The translations under genes were made by a program, and so were the position numbers. Of a DNA stretch of 48,663 bases, positions 1 to 11,300 are shown piece by piece. The stretch covers positions 1 through 48,663 of the forward strand of contig JAOXYB010036950.1 in assembly GCA_028565635.1 (NCBI GenBank), read 5' to 3'. The notes under the pieces were generated by a model, which searched no databases, was not told where the DNA came from, and saw only the letters and a list, made by a program, of their open reading frames with translations. Origin of the DNA: Phoronis ovalis (Eukaryota > Phoronida > Phoronidae). Position 1 is the first letter of the stretch. Every line of letters starts with the position of its first letter.

Positions 1-110
1 CAGTAAAAAGTATACAATCCAAATCCAAAATTTTCAACTCGGCTGCACACCCCCACCAAAAAATAACCCGAGTACCCCCCCGGGTTAGTTTGGTACCAAC
101 CACCCATCAA
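1..110. repeat. C-tract-rich repeat remnant
   Basis: The first 110 bases contain short C-runs (CACCCCCACC, AGTACCCCCC) in an otherwise AT-rich setting. The stretch around 40-100 (GGCTGCACACCCCCACCA then GAGTACCCCCC) resembles 33856-33900 (GGCTGCACATCCCTACCA then AAGTACTCCCTCCC). I take this as the edge of a dispersed repeat family; it has no coding potential that I can see. Confidence 0.4.
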
Positions 111-249
111 ATGGATTTATTTGAAATTGTATTTGTGCCACCGATAATACCAATTAACTAGCATACTAAAAATACCTATCATCAGTAACATTTTTTTCTG
201 CCCCCAAAACTGTTTGACCGTCAATTGAAAATCATAACCCGTCATTTGA

Positions 250-1085
250 CGGAATGACGGGTCGCTGGCTAAAAGCCTGCGTGTACCCTTTCTTTAAACA
301 TGTTCATGAACACTTCCTCGTTACCTACACCCTGTTCCAGCCAGACAATGCCAAAAACCATATCTAAATAAAATATCTTTAACCTCAGTACATTTATATA
401 TACACCATATGTCCTTCTACCAACACAGTCAAGTTCATAAATCATATTATATGCTGCTCTTGTGAGTCTGTCGTTACCCATTCTCAATAATCTAAGCCAA
501 AACTTAATAAGCTTATATACACAGTGACACGGTAAATATTAAAAATCGACCACAGTCACCTAAACTGCTGCATTACATGTGCTCGATGGGACTCCCATAT
601 GACAAATTTACAAAATTTATTTTGTACTCTCTCGATACAATTTTTTGTGTTGAAGCCCCAGACTTCTGCCCCATAAGTTAAAATTGGTACCACCATTTTA
701 TCAAACAAACTGAATAATAAGTCAAAAGATAAGTAATCACATTTATAGTATACAGATTTGCTTAAATTAACTGGTTTTAAAGCTTTAACAGCTAGCAAAT
801 TAAGTGATTCTTGGGTCAATGTCCAACTCAATTTTGGTGTAAAAAAATAATCCTAAGTATTTGTAAAAAGGTTTACTACTGACACGTACACTCCTACCAT
901 TAAATGACCATTTTTCATACTTCCTGTACCTATACCACCATTCCGGAAAACTATTATTTTAGTTTTATCCAGATTAACCTCCATGCCCCATGTACTACAG
1001 AATTTATGTAACTTATTTAGCATTCGTTGTAGCTCCAGACTAAAATCTGTACCCTGACCATGAATATCATCCGCATACATTAATT
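250..1085 (-). pseudogene. Decayed non-LTR retrotransposon, reverse transcriptase 3' half
   Basis: Read on the minus strand this is the back half of a LINE reverse transcriptase. It begins at the catalytic MYADD box (about 1066-1080). It continues through a TKIIVFRNGG segment and, after one in-frame stop near 850, through FTPKLSWTLTQES. It then reaches a thumb-type segment VPILTYGAEVWGF followed by IERVQNKFCKFV. A frameshift between about 556 and 487 leads into a C-terminal stretch IVWLEQGVGNEEVFMNMFKERV typical of invertebrate LINE ORF2. At least one stop and one frameshift make it non-functional. The fingers domain and the endonuclease upstream of YADD are missing. The superfamily (Jockey, CR1 or related) cannot be decided here. 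Confidence 0.8.
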
Positions 1086-1465
1086 AACATCAAAAGGTTG
1101 GTAAACTGCTCAGACACATATATAACTCCTTTGCATCCCTCACTGCGAAACATCTTTAATATTTACTCATCTGGGTACAATTATAAACCGGTATAAATAA
1201 AAGGGGACTTAATTAACTCACAACCTTGTCTTGTACCCATGTTGTTACTATATAAACATTGCAGTTAGGCCACTCATAGTTAAAACACAAGATTTTAGCT
1301 TTTCATACATTGACTTTAATATACGGATAATTTTTCCATGAATTCCATTTCTTATCAAAGAATATCAGAGTAGTTTAATTATGCAGCGGTTTGAGAGTTT
1401 GTCGAGCAAACAGAATAATGATTATCGTAAAATGTAAGAACTGTAAGTAGGCAATAAGTGCACAG

Positions 1466-2290
1466 ATGGGTCGTAAAAAGGCTACTTAGGAGTAATTTGT
1501 CTCCACCCCAGTTAGTCAAGGGAGATCAGAGCCAAAGACACCAAGTCGAGTATTTTGAAATTTGGTGTCAGTTAATTGTAATGATTCGGACATTGAAGAA
1601 GACCCGCACATCTTAGAATTGAGCGGGAATACTGCAGCTGCAGAACATAGACCAAACAGTGATTGTAATGAGTGAAATGATAGAAAGTCTTAATTAAATC
1701 AGCATTGAAGGACCCTGAAATAACTCAGCTATTTGTGAGCTTATTTCAACCAATAATTAACTCTTTTTGTGAAAAATTATTCTCACAACTGGAAGAAAAC
1801 TGATGGAGCGTGACCATACAATAAAGAAGCTTGAAAATGATATTGCTGAATTAACTTAGAAACAAACTTATGAATACCAATACAGAGACATTGGCGAATA
1901 AAATTAATGAGCTAGAAAACAGAGGTACTGAGGAGAAATAACTTAATTAGTAGTTCATGGAATTCCAGAATCAACAAGTATAAATGAGACCTGGGATAAT
2001 TGCGAGGATAGTGTTTATAAAATGATAGAGAGAGATCTTAACATCAAAATACCTGAGAAATCGTCAGGATACAGCAAATTATAAACCTAGACCGATCATA
2101 GTGAAATTTGTCTCATGGAAAGAAAAATAAAGTTTTTGAAGTGGCAAAAAAGAAGTTGCGGGGCTCGGGAATGGGTGTATCAGATGATTATATATAGCTA
2201 CAAAGTTAGGGACATCAGAAGAAAGCTTGTACCTTTTCTAAGACAGAAGAAAGCCCATGCAGGTATCAAAAGTTGCAAAGGAGATATATG
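1466..2290 (+). pseudogene. Decayed LINE ORF1 (L1-type ORF1p-like)
   Basis: A plausible start MGRKKAT at 1466 is immediately broken by a stop. Recognisable pieces follow in shifting frames. A coiled-coil-like segment (MERDHTIKKLENDIAELT near 1803-1856, then ETLANKINELENR) comes first. LVVHGIPES near 1950 follows, then KPRPIIVKFVSWKEK near 2085-2130, and finally KVRDIRRKLVPFLRQKKAHAG near 2205-2265. Coiled coil, RRM-like core and RPIIVKF / IRRKLVPFL blocks in this order are the signature of ORF1 nucleic-acid-binding proteins of L1-like non-LTR elements. Multiple stops and frameshifts show that it is dead. It lies in the opposite orientation to the reverse-transcriptase remnant at 250-1085. Confidence 0.65.
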
Positions 2291-3209
2291 TCTAATACTT
2301 GTTAAAATTTTTCGTGAACATTGTTTTGTACATATTCAAGAAAAGTCTGGAAATAATATGCAATTATTATGGTGTCAGATACGAAATCCCATTGCCAACC
2401 ATTGGAAATACATTGGTTTGCACTTTTATTTGGCATATCCAGTAACAGCTAGAGGTCTTCGACTTGAGTGCCAGGTAACTCCCGTGGCATCTCAAAAAGC
2501 TCTCTTTCAGATGAAAATTTGACAATATTTAGTTAGCTTTTTAAAATGAAACAAAGAATATTTCAAATAGTTTTATTATCTAGAACATACTTTTCATATA
2601 ATACTATTTGGTAACATAGCATGTATCACATATATTAAGATCTATTATTTCATAGATACTGGCTTCACTAATTTATCCAAAACTAGTTACTAAGTAGGTA
2701 AACATCTCACTATAAACATTGCAAAAAAGTTATATTTACACTAGCTTGCAACTCAGAAAGTGAGATCTATAAACACAACGCATGTTCATGAATCTAACCC
2801 ATAATTATTGCCTGTATAACCGTCAAAACCTGCTTTACTAATTAACATTCCCAGGCGGGAGCAGGGCCCTTTTCCTAACATTCACACACCTCAATTCTGC
2901 CAGAGGAATCACCCTCTTATGTAAAGTTACAGGTAGTAATAATAGTGGCCATGATTCACAGTAAGCAAAATGCACAATTTCCCGGAATTCTTTTACAATG
3001 TAAAACGATGGCCAATTCACCCTTGTACCTTAATTTGGTATACATAAGAGATTTAATAGCTCTGGAAAATGCAATTTACGACAAATCATGCATGTCAAAG
3101 CATAAACGTTTTCTCAGTTCTGAGCATGTTTACAGAGTGTTTCTATTCTGTTTTGCTTCCCTCAACAGATACAATAGCAACACTAAATTTACCTGTTTAC
3201 GATAACTTA
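2291..3209. other. Intergenic, no feature recognised
   Basis: AT-rich sequence between the ORF1 remnant and the putative sall polyadenylation site. Short open frames here (for example 2838-3020 and 2945-3205) have no recognisable domain and no splice context. Nothing else is seen. Confidence 0.4.
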
Positions 3210-4403
3210 TCGTTTTTGTGAAAATTTTATTACTGTCCTACACATAACATAAAGCTGTAGAGTACATACAGCAAACATTTTGAAATCGAAGACATATCTA
3301 GTACTCGCATCTTATGTATACACTAATAGAGGTATTCACTTCACATTAAACAAAACTGATAATTTTTTAAAATACAAATAATCAATGCCAAATATACTTT
3401 ACCTGACAACTAAAGATAGTACTGGTGATACATAAACTGAATTCCTCCTATTAGTGCATGCAAATAAAAATTAAGACTAATAATTAATAATCTGATCTTC
3501 ATTTTAAAAAATGAGGAATGACTGCATGTGTTCCCTCAAACCTAAATTAACAGTTTATCTTTACAACTGAATTCATTATTGAACCCTTTTAAAGTGAGTT
3601 CCAGGTTTCAGCTACATTGGCAACTGGTTTTGATTTATGTTAATGGCTTGTTAACAGTGCTGGTTCTAGGTATATGCATCTGCTACTTTGACTAGATAGA
3701 TACATGAAATTCATAACATTTGCTAAGCTAAAAACTACTTCACTTGTGTATGACCTACGTACAAATAAATGCTAATATATGAACAATAACAAATACAAAA
3801 TAGCCATAAACTAAAAACAAGAATTAAATGAAAAAGTGATTATCAAACCTGTTACATAAATTTCGTAAATACTTACAAATAATCAGATAATGAGTAAATA
3901 CAAGAACAGAGACGAAGTCCTACAATAAGTAGTCGTCAAGAATAAAGAAAAAAGTTTACAATGGCAATAATATAAGTACCACATATTTGTTATATCAGGA
4001 GCAATTTACAGCATAGGTGACTGCACCCAAATGTACTCAAATATTCTCACCATTCAGTTCACCCGTGGGACCACATATGTATACACTGTTTTTGGTATGT
4101 TTTATAAAGACATCCCAAACTATGCAACCTTTGCAAAACTAGGCTTCCATGTTTTAAAAATTACGCAGCATGAACAGTTTTATAAGAACTGCACTACAAT
4201 AAATAACTACAAAAAATTACAATCTAAATACAGCAGGTAATTTCACAAATGCAGATACAAGATTTTCACAAGAAATATCACCTTTTCAACATGCTTTTGG
4301 TCTAATTGTATCCTACTAAAAATGAAATGTTTTACTAATATTATAAAAAGCAAAAAAAAATAGCACAATAGAAAATTAAGATGAAACATATAATGAACAA
4401 GTC
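3210..4403 (-). other. sall: Probable sall 3' untranslated region
   Basis: About 1.2 kb between the sall stop codon and the first canonical AATAAA. It is AT-rich, with many A- and T-runs and no long open frame in any plausible splice context. The extent is inferred only from the polyadenylation hexamer; transcripts would settle it. Confidence 0.35.
3226..3231 (-). promoter_or_regulatory. Candidate sall polyadenylation signal AATAAA
   Basis: TTTATT on the plus strand reads AATAAA on the minus strand. It is the first canonical hexamer I find below the sall stop codon at 4404. A T/G-rich stretch follows within about 60 bases on the minus strand, as expected for a downstream element. Other hexamers occur further on (near 2425 and 2572), so the real 3' end is not fixed by sequence alone. 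Confidence 0.4.
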
Positions 4404-5365
4404 TTATGATGTTGCTGCTAATGGTTGTGAAGATTCATTTGGCCGATCATGAGCAGACTTCATGTGCTGATCTAATGAGCTAACAGATGAACACACTTTA
4501 TTACAGACATAACAAGTAGTTTTCCATGACCATGCCGATTTTGGAGACTCTTTCTCTGGGGTTGATGAATTAGATGTCGACGTCCGCTTTGTATTTGATT
4601 CATCCAATTCTTGAGTTTCTGAACTTTTTCGTAAAGATTCATTCATTTTAGCAGCAAATTCTGTTGGAGATCCCATGGGAGAAAATCCAGGAAACATTGG
4701 CATGTATCCTGCCTTCATCATAGCTTGTGCAGTAGAAGCTTGCATCTGTATTAAAGCTTCTGCAGCAGATGCAGTAGGAAGACCATTTATACCAGGCATC
4801 ATGGGAAATTCTGCCATCTTGTTTGGAGAAAATCCATTCATGAATGGTGGATACGGTAAATACATTTCTGGCGTTGGTGCAGGGAATGGATTTAATGGTG
4901 GTTTGTTCATGTCCTTATTTGGAAATATGTTACTTGGCAAAATACTGACATTCTCAACAGATACTCGTCTTCCTCGACGGGTAGCACCATTATTCCACAT
5001 ATGAGTTCCCATGTGAACTTTTAGATTGCCTTTGGTTGTAAAAGCCTTACCACAAAAATTACATTTGTAAGGTTTATCACCGGTATGAGTACGGAAATGA
5101 ATTTGTAAAGCACTCGAGCTTGAAAATGGTTTATAACATACACTGCACTGATGCTTGGCTAGATGCCTCTTTGGTGTTTGCTCTGCATCCTGCCCATTTT
5201 CTATTGGACGAGAACGCTTTAATGAGTCACTCTGTTGTTGTGGTTCTACTGCTAGATCAATTTTGACAGAAGATGTTTCACTTGATGTTGGAGAGGTAAC
5301 TGGTTCAAATACTTCTGAAGGAAGATCTCGAATCTTATGAGTTAACATGTGCTGTCGCATGTTAC
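4404..5365 (-). CDS. sall: sall coding exon 5 (finger 7 end, fingers 8-9, C-terminal finger)
   Basis: Acceptor TTTTCACAG|GTAACATG; 962 nt to the TAA at 4404-4406, residues 869-1188. It starts with [15 protein letters not shown], completing finger 7. It then encodes the finger pair 8-9, a basic RRGRR segment with [17 protein letters not shown], and a Pro/Met-rich region. The end is a single C2H2 finger with spacing C-x2-C-x12-H-x4-H (4449-4514). Confidence 0.95.
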
Positions 5366-8300
5366 CTGTGAAAAGAGAGCATAGATGTAGAAATATATAT
5401 AATTTTCAGAATATTGTTATATAGTTATTGCAATTTATTACTTTGTTTTCATCATAGTGATATTGGAATACTTTTCCCTTTCTGCATCTATTTCTACCTC
5501 TTGAGCTTTTGTAGAAGGCTATACAAACTATATTCTCTAGAACATTTTTCTAGAAATTTCTTGAGAAAACATACGATACTGTATTAAAAAACATTTTTAT
5601 TTTGCACCTACCTCGAGTAGTAAATCCTCTACCACAAACTTCACAACAGAATGGTCTTTCTCTAGTATGTGCACGGTAATGAATCTCCAAAGCACTTTTG
5701 CACGCAAAACTTTTATTGCAGATAGTACATGTGGTTGAACTCGGGTTTTCAGGTTTCGGTACAAGTTGTTCTGAGGCAGGATTAGTTTCCACAGAAGCAT
5801 TACTATCAGCATATGGAGATAGAGCACTGTTACAGATAGAGTCCATTTTACTTTCAGGTGAACTACAACCATCTTCAGAAGACACTGGAGACACAGAAGA
5901 TTGGCTGCTGCTAGATGGCGCTTTTTCATTTGATTGCAAAAGTTCTACTTTATGATCTGCAATAAGTGTCTTATCCAAGCCATTTGTAACAATTTCCAAA
6001 GGTTTTGTTGTATCAGTAGACCTCTCCACACTTGGAGGTAATAATGTGTACCTTGGTTCTTGCTCCCATGGACATCCTATTGCTGAATTTTGTAATTCAG
6101 AATCCATTGCCCGCACACGTTCCTCCAATGCAGCCAATGATGTTGAAGAATAATTTGGGAATATAGAGGATGTTGCTTCATCAGGTAATGTCACTAATTT
6201 TTGTTTCTGCGATTCAGATATGCAGGGTTTGTTGAAGATTTCATTTTCTTCTTTCTTCAGACCATTTTGTTCTTGAGACTGTTCAGAGTCTTCATGTGAA
6301 GACACACTGCCAGACGGACTAAGTAAATTACTGCCAGTACTTGAAGGTCGGTTAATACGCAAATCAAGTTCACCATTATCTGATAAATATGTCGGCACTG
6401 GAAAGGGTGGCAGCACTAAACCCAGCTTAGTACCTGTTGATTCAGTATGTAAACGAATATGCTGTTGCAACACCAATGCATTAGTGAACTGTTTGTGACA
6501 AACTGGGCACTGGTGCATCATGCGTAGAGGTGGCTTGGAGCGGTGGACACCCATGTGAGTCTTTAGATTGCCTTTGGTAGTAAATGCACGGGAACAAAGT
6601 TTGCACTTGTATGGACGCTCTCCTGTGTGAATTCGATAATGCATCTGTAATGCACTTTTACAGCTCAAGATACGATGACAGATGACACACTGGTTCGGAT
6701 CGGAGGCTTTAGTGTTTAAACTTTCCACCAATTTCTGTAGTTTATCTGTTTCTGATTTGGTTACCTCCATAAATTCTTCCATGGAATCTACAGGATCTTT
6801 GTCTGGTAGGATTGAAGAGTGGAACATCGCTGGAAAACTTGGGATAGGTGGTGGGATGGGTATCATTCCATTCATAAGAGGCCCACATGAAGTTACGGTA
6901 CTCAACAATGGAACAGAAGCAGAAACAGCCACACTCGATGGAAATGAACTTTCAATTAATGGATTTCTTGCCACTGAGGATACCATTGAAGATGCAGTAA
7001 AAGACTGAGTTATTCTATCAGATGCATCAGAAGCAGAATTTCTCCCAAAATTGTTAGAAATTCTTGGAGATATGGAAGCTGGTGCAGATGCCAGATCTGT
7101 TTTCTCAGATTTTTCACTAGATGTCACCAGTGTTGAAGCAGACATGTTGAAGCCTGACTGTTTGCTCGAGTATTCATTGGTTTCTTTTTTAATATGTGGG
7201 TACTTATGACGGTGACGCAAATAATGGACTTTGAGATTTCCACGAGTAGTAAATCGATGGTTGCAAACATTACATTTGAATGGACGTTCACCTGAAATAT
7301 ATGAAATCATATTACAGTATTTTGATTTATAATGTCAATCTTGCATATTTAAACACAAAATTATACTTTTTCATATAAGATATCATTTTACTGTGTAAAG
7401 CACACTTTCATAGAACCACTGGACTTTTGCAACCTTTGAAAAATGCAGAAAAATTATTTCTATGTTCAGATAAGTTTTGCGATACTAAAAAATAAAGTAA
7501 GCATAATATTTCTGCTTACATCAGCTTCATCACTCTGATATTCATAAAAGGTGTATACAACTAGATCAAAATTTCCGTCCAAAACAATCCCCCTTCCAAT
7601 TAATAATGTTTAAATGATACGCTCTTCTAACAATCCCGTATCATATACATTTGTATGTTGCATTAAAAATTAAAATATCAGACAAAAAGTGCACTAATAA
7701 CACACATAGGTCACAAAAGAAGGTGATAATTTATTGCGTGACTTAGAAATTACTGAATATTGAAAACCGGACATATTAATAATCTGTAAATAAATAAATA
7801 GATCTAAATGACGTGTAATTATAGAGGTGACTGATTAAGGAAATACAGAACAGTTGTTTTAATTAGTAACAGTGAGTGTATAGCATTTTTTCAAAACTAA
7901 TGAAATAAACATAACCAGAATTTGTGCAAAAGTAATCTCCTTTCAATAGGTCAACTCAAACTCAGAATTTATAACACTTTGATGAGAAAATAAAAAAGAT
8001 ATAATTACTGATGAGGCAGATTCTGCTGAATGTACCTGCTATAAAAATATGATTTACTATCACATAAATTTTTACCATAGTTGTCAATAAACAAAATTAA
8101 AAAGTGAAAGAGAGCAGGCAATCTTCTTGAAATGTCGACAAATGATATAAACAATCATTGCTTGTATATTTTTTTATCACTAACAATTTGAAAAATAGGT
8201 GGATTTTCTAAGCTGATAAGTTTATAATTAATTAAATCCTATATTACGATTAGTATTATTTATAGAAGCAATAACAATTTTCTTCTTTATAATCTCAATT

Positions 8301-11300
8301 AATTTAAAAGAATTTACCATATTAACATCTTTATCAATAAACTAATCACCTAATATCATAACTATTCTTAAGATCTCAATATACAAACTTCTTTGATATC
8401 CTATAAGCTTTCAAGACGATGCAGTTCATATGACAAGGGATAGATTATCTAGTGACCATATCTATGGGCAAACCACCTTGTACAACTGGGCAAGATTTCA
8501 AAGTTTTATGTAACAAATAAATTAATGGAAGATTTGCTAAATCATATGTGGTTTTCCGTTTATTGTTTTTTAATCACAAAATTTACCTCTGCAGTGCTGA
8601 TTATGTAATGACATACACTTCCCTCCCTACAAATATCTATGAAACACATGTTGTGTGGAATAAACGAACCTGTGTGGATTCTAAGATGGATCTGAAGACT
8701 GCCATCACTTGCTAATGTTTTGGAGCAATATCGACACGTGTGCTTCATGGAAGAGGTGTGTTCAAGGTCAGATTTCGGTTCCTCTTCGGTAACATTTTCA
8801 TTTTCAAAATTTCCTGAAATTTATAAATATGGAAATTAACACGCAGTATAGATATTTGTTCAAGACCTTGCATATGTAAATTGGCTCTGTGTGACTAAAC
8901 TACACATTATTATAATTTTTTTAACAAATAGTGTTTTATGATTCTATGCATGTTGAAATCCCGGGGCAGAAATAACAAAGCATATGCTTAACAACATTAA
9001 ATTAATTTTCTACACACAAATACTTCAAACAAAGAAATACATATTCACAATTTCAAATAATATGTCACAGTCCATTAGAAACATTATCAAGAGTCATTAC
9101 TTTTCATTATCAGGTATGTGTCCAATCAATTAGTCATTTGGCCACAACTTGAAACAATGTTAACATTAAAATGTCATTTTTTTATTGATTAGCCTAGTTT
9201 CTTTCTGAAGTTTTACTATTCAACACCAGGTGGCTTATAAAATGGGATGTTTATGTAGTGAAATGCTTACAGGATAACTTTTGTTTAAGCATAAAAGTGT
9301 AAAGTGTTGATAAGCTACATACTAGATATATATTTAGGAATAATGGATTATATTGTGAAGAATTTTAAAAGTCCTCTTTAAGATTTTAAAACAAAAATCA
9401 GTGTACAAAGTGTTCAGAATGTATGAATTTTTTTTTGGATTCACTAAAAAATAACCTTTTTGAAGCAAGGGCAATAGCTTTTAATAAAACATAATCAGAG
9501 GGTATATTTCATGAGCAGAAAAATAACAGTCTCAACTTGTTCCAGATCCTAGACATGGGGTCTAATGCACAGGAGACAGGGCCTGAAAACAGTTATACTG
9601 CTAGTCCCTTTTATGATATAATATCTGATATTCTATATGACATTTGTATATTTTACTTTAACAGGTGCCTCTATTAACATTCTTTAATTTTCAATGTTAC
9701 ATAACTCCAAAAATCCTCACACACAGAATTACTTATGTTAATATATAAATTCAACAGATTACAATAACACTGTTTATTTTTTGCTTGACCAAGAATAAGT
9801 AATAGTTACTGGTTATATAATAAAACATTTAGCTATAAATGTAGTGGGCTAAATCCTTACTGGTTATGTCCAGATCCAGATATTAATATTAAACATGTGC
9901 ATTAAGATTCTATTACATTTAAATTGTGTGTAATTGTTGAAACCCCCTATATAAAGGGTGAAGTATTTGCATATTTAAAGTTAAATCAACTGTAGTAAGC
10001 ACCAAAAGAAAGCATTACCCAATTTGTTTTTGAAATACAGAATGTATGTAAATGCAGGATATATTTATGCTTATAAATATGAGTGGGTTAACTGTGGGAA
10101 TTTGGATTTAAGAGGTTATTGTTTATTTTTTTAGTAAAAAAGCAATAAATTTAGCTGTATATAAAGTGATAGCTAGTTATGAAGTTTGAAGTTTCAATTT
10201 TACAATTTTTGATTTTAATTATCTCTGTGGATTGTTTTTTATTAGTCCCAGATATTGCATGGTTTTAATTCCTGGTGGTTGTTCTCAGAAAACAAAGCAG
10301 AATTGGTACATATGGTTTTACACAAGAAATATGATATGCACAATTAAATTAAGAAAGTCTCCATAAAGTATATTTGTACTAAGTTCTATTAATAAATGTC
10401 AGCGAAATGGGCCGCCACCCTGGCTGATGCTACACATACCACGATATTATAACCTCCATGTGTCTTTTGCAAAGTAGCTTCTTGTTTATTTATTAATAAT
10501 AATTCATACACTTAGAAGGAAAATAAATGTCAGAAGTGGATTTTAGGAATGCATCAGGTACATATCCCCCATTTCTGATTTTTCTTGCAAATTATGACTT
10601 TGTTTTGACAACACTTAATAACCTTGTTATATGAAAACAAAATATGAAAAACATGTTTCAATTGAGTGACAACAATAATTATTTAGGAGAGCAACCTTTT
10701 CAGGAATTTAGTCCTGGGCATCAAATTGCACTTGGTGCTGGTAATAATAGTGCACACACACACACACTCTGTCAAAGGCATCACAAATAATCAATGTAAT
10801 AAACTTTCCATTTGCTTAGTTTATGAACTAGTATTAAATTTCATGAAAACTAATTCTTAAAGAAATAATGACCCTTAAGATTATTTTACTGTATATCTGT
10901 TTTGTCAAAATTCATTTATGGTTAACAGTTGTTTTCAATAAACTCTTAGATTAGAATCCTCATATTTCTTACAAAGTTTAATTTCCAAGAAATTTATGTA
11001 TCTGGAGTTTATATCATTTTATTGCTCTTGAGTTGCCTTTGATTTATGTGAGAACAGTTGTGAAATAGTAAAAAAATAATATTTGAAGCATGTTTCAGCA
11101 GAATTTTGTAAATTCCATAAAAAAACCTTGAGACAGATCATGAATTTTATAACTTGGCCATTCTGGGAAGATCTGATATTTCTCTATGAATGTTGTCTCT
11201 ATACTCTATAGTAGTGATTCCTCGGTAGCATTACTAATACTTTACTTGGGAGCAATCTTTATCTCAAGAAAAATGAAAATACATCCGGAATACATGAAAA

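Noticed and set aside
2115-2522. 135-codon plus-strand open frame as an intact gene
   Set aside because: Its first half lies inside the frame-shifted LINE ORF1 remnant and the second half shows no recognisable protein. It is an accidental frame through a dead element.
5597-5929. Minus-strand open frame in another frame of sall exon 4
   Set aside because: It overlaps the true frame, is shifted by one base and shows no finger pattern.
6682-7008. Plus-strand open frame opposite sall exon 4
   Set aside because: It is the antisense shadow of a well-supported coding exon with conserved fingers. The same holds for the plus-strand frames at 4675-5004, 5155-5340, 5698-5955, 14658-14921 and 44070-44282.
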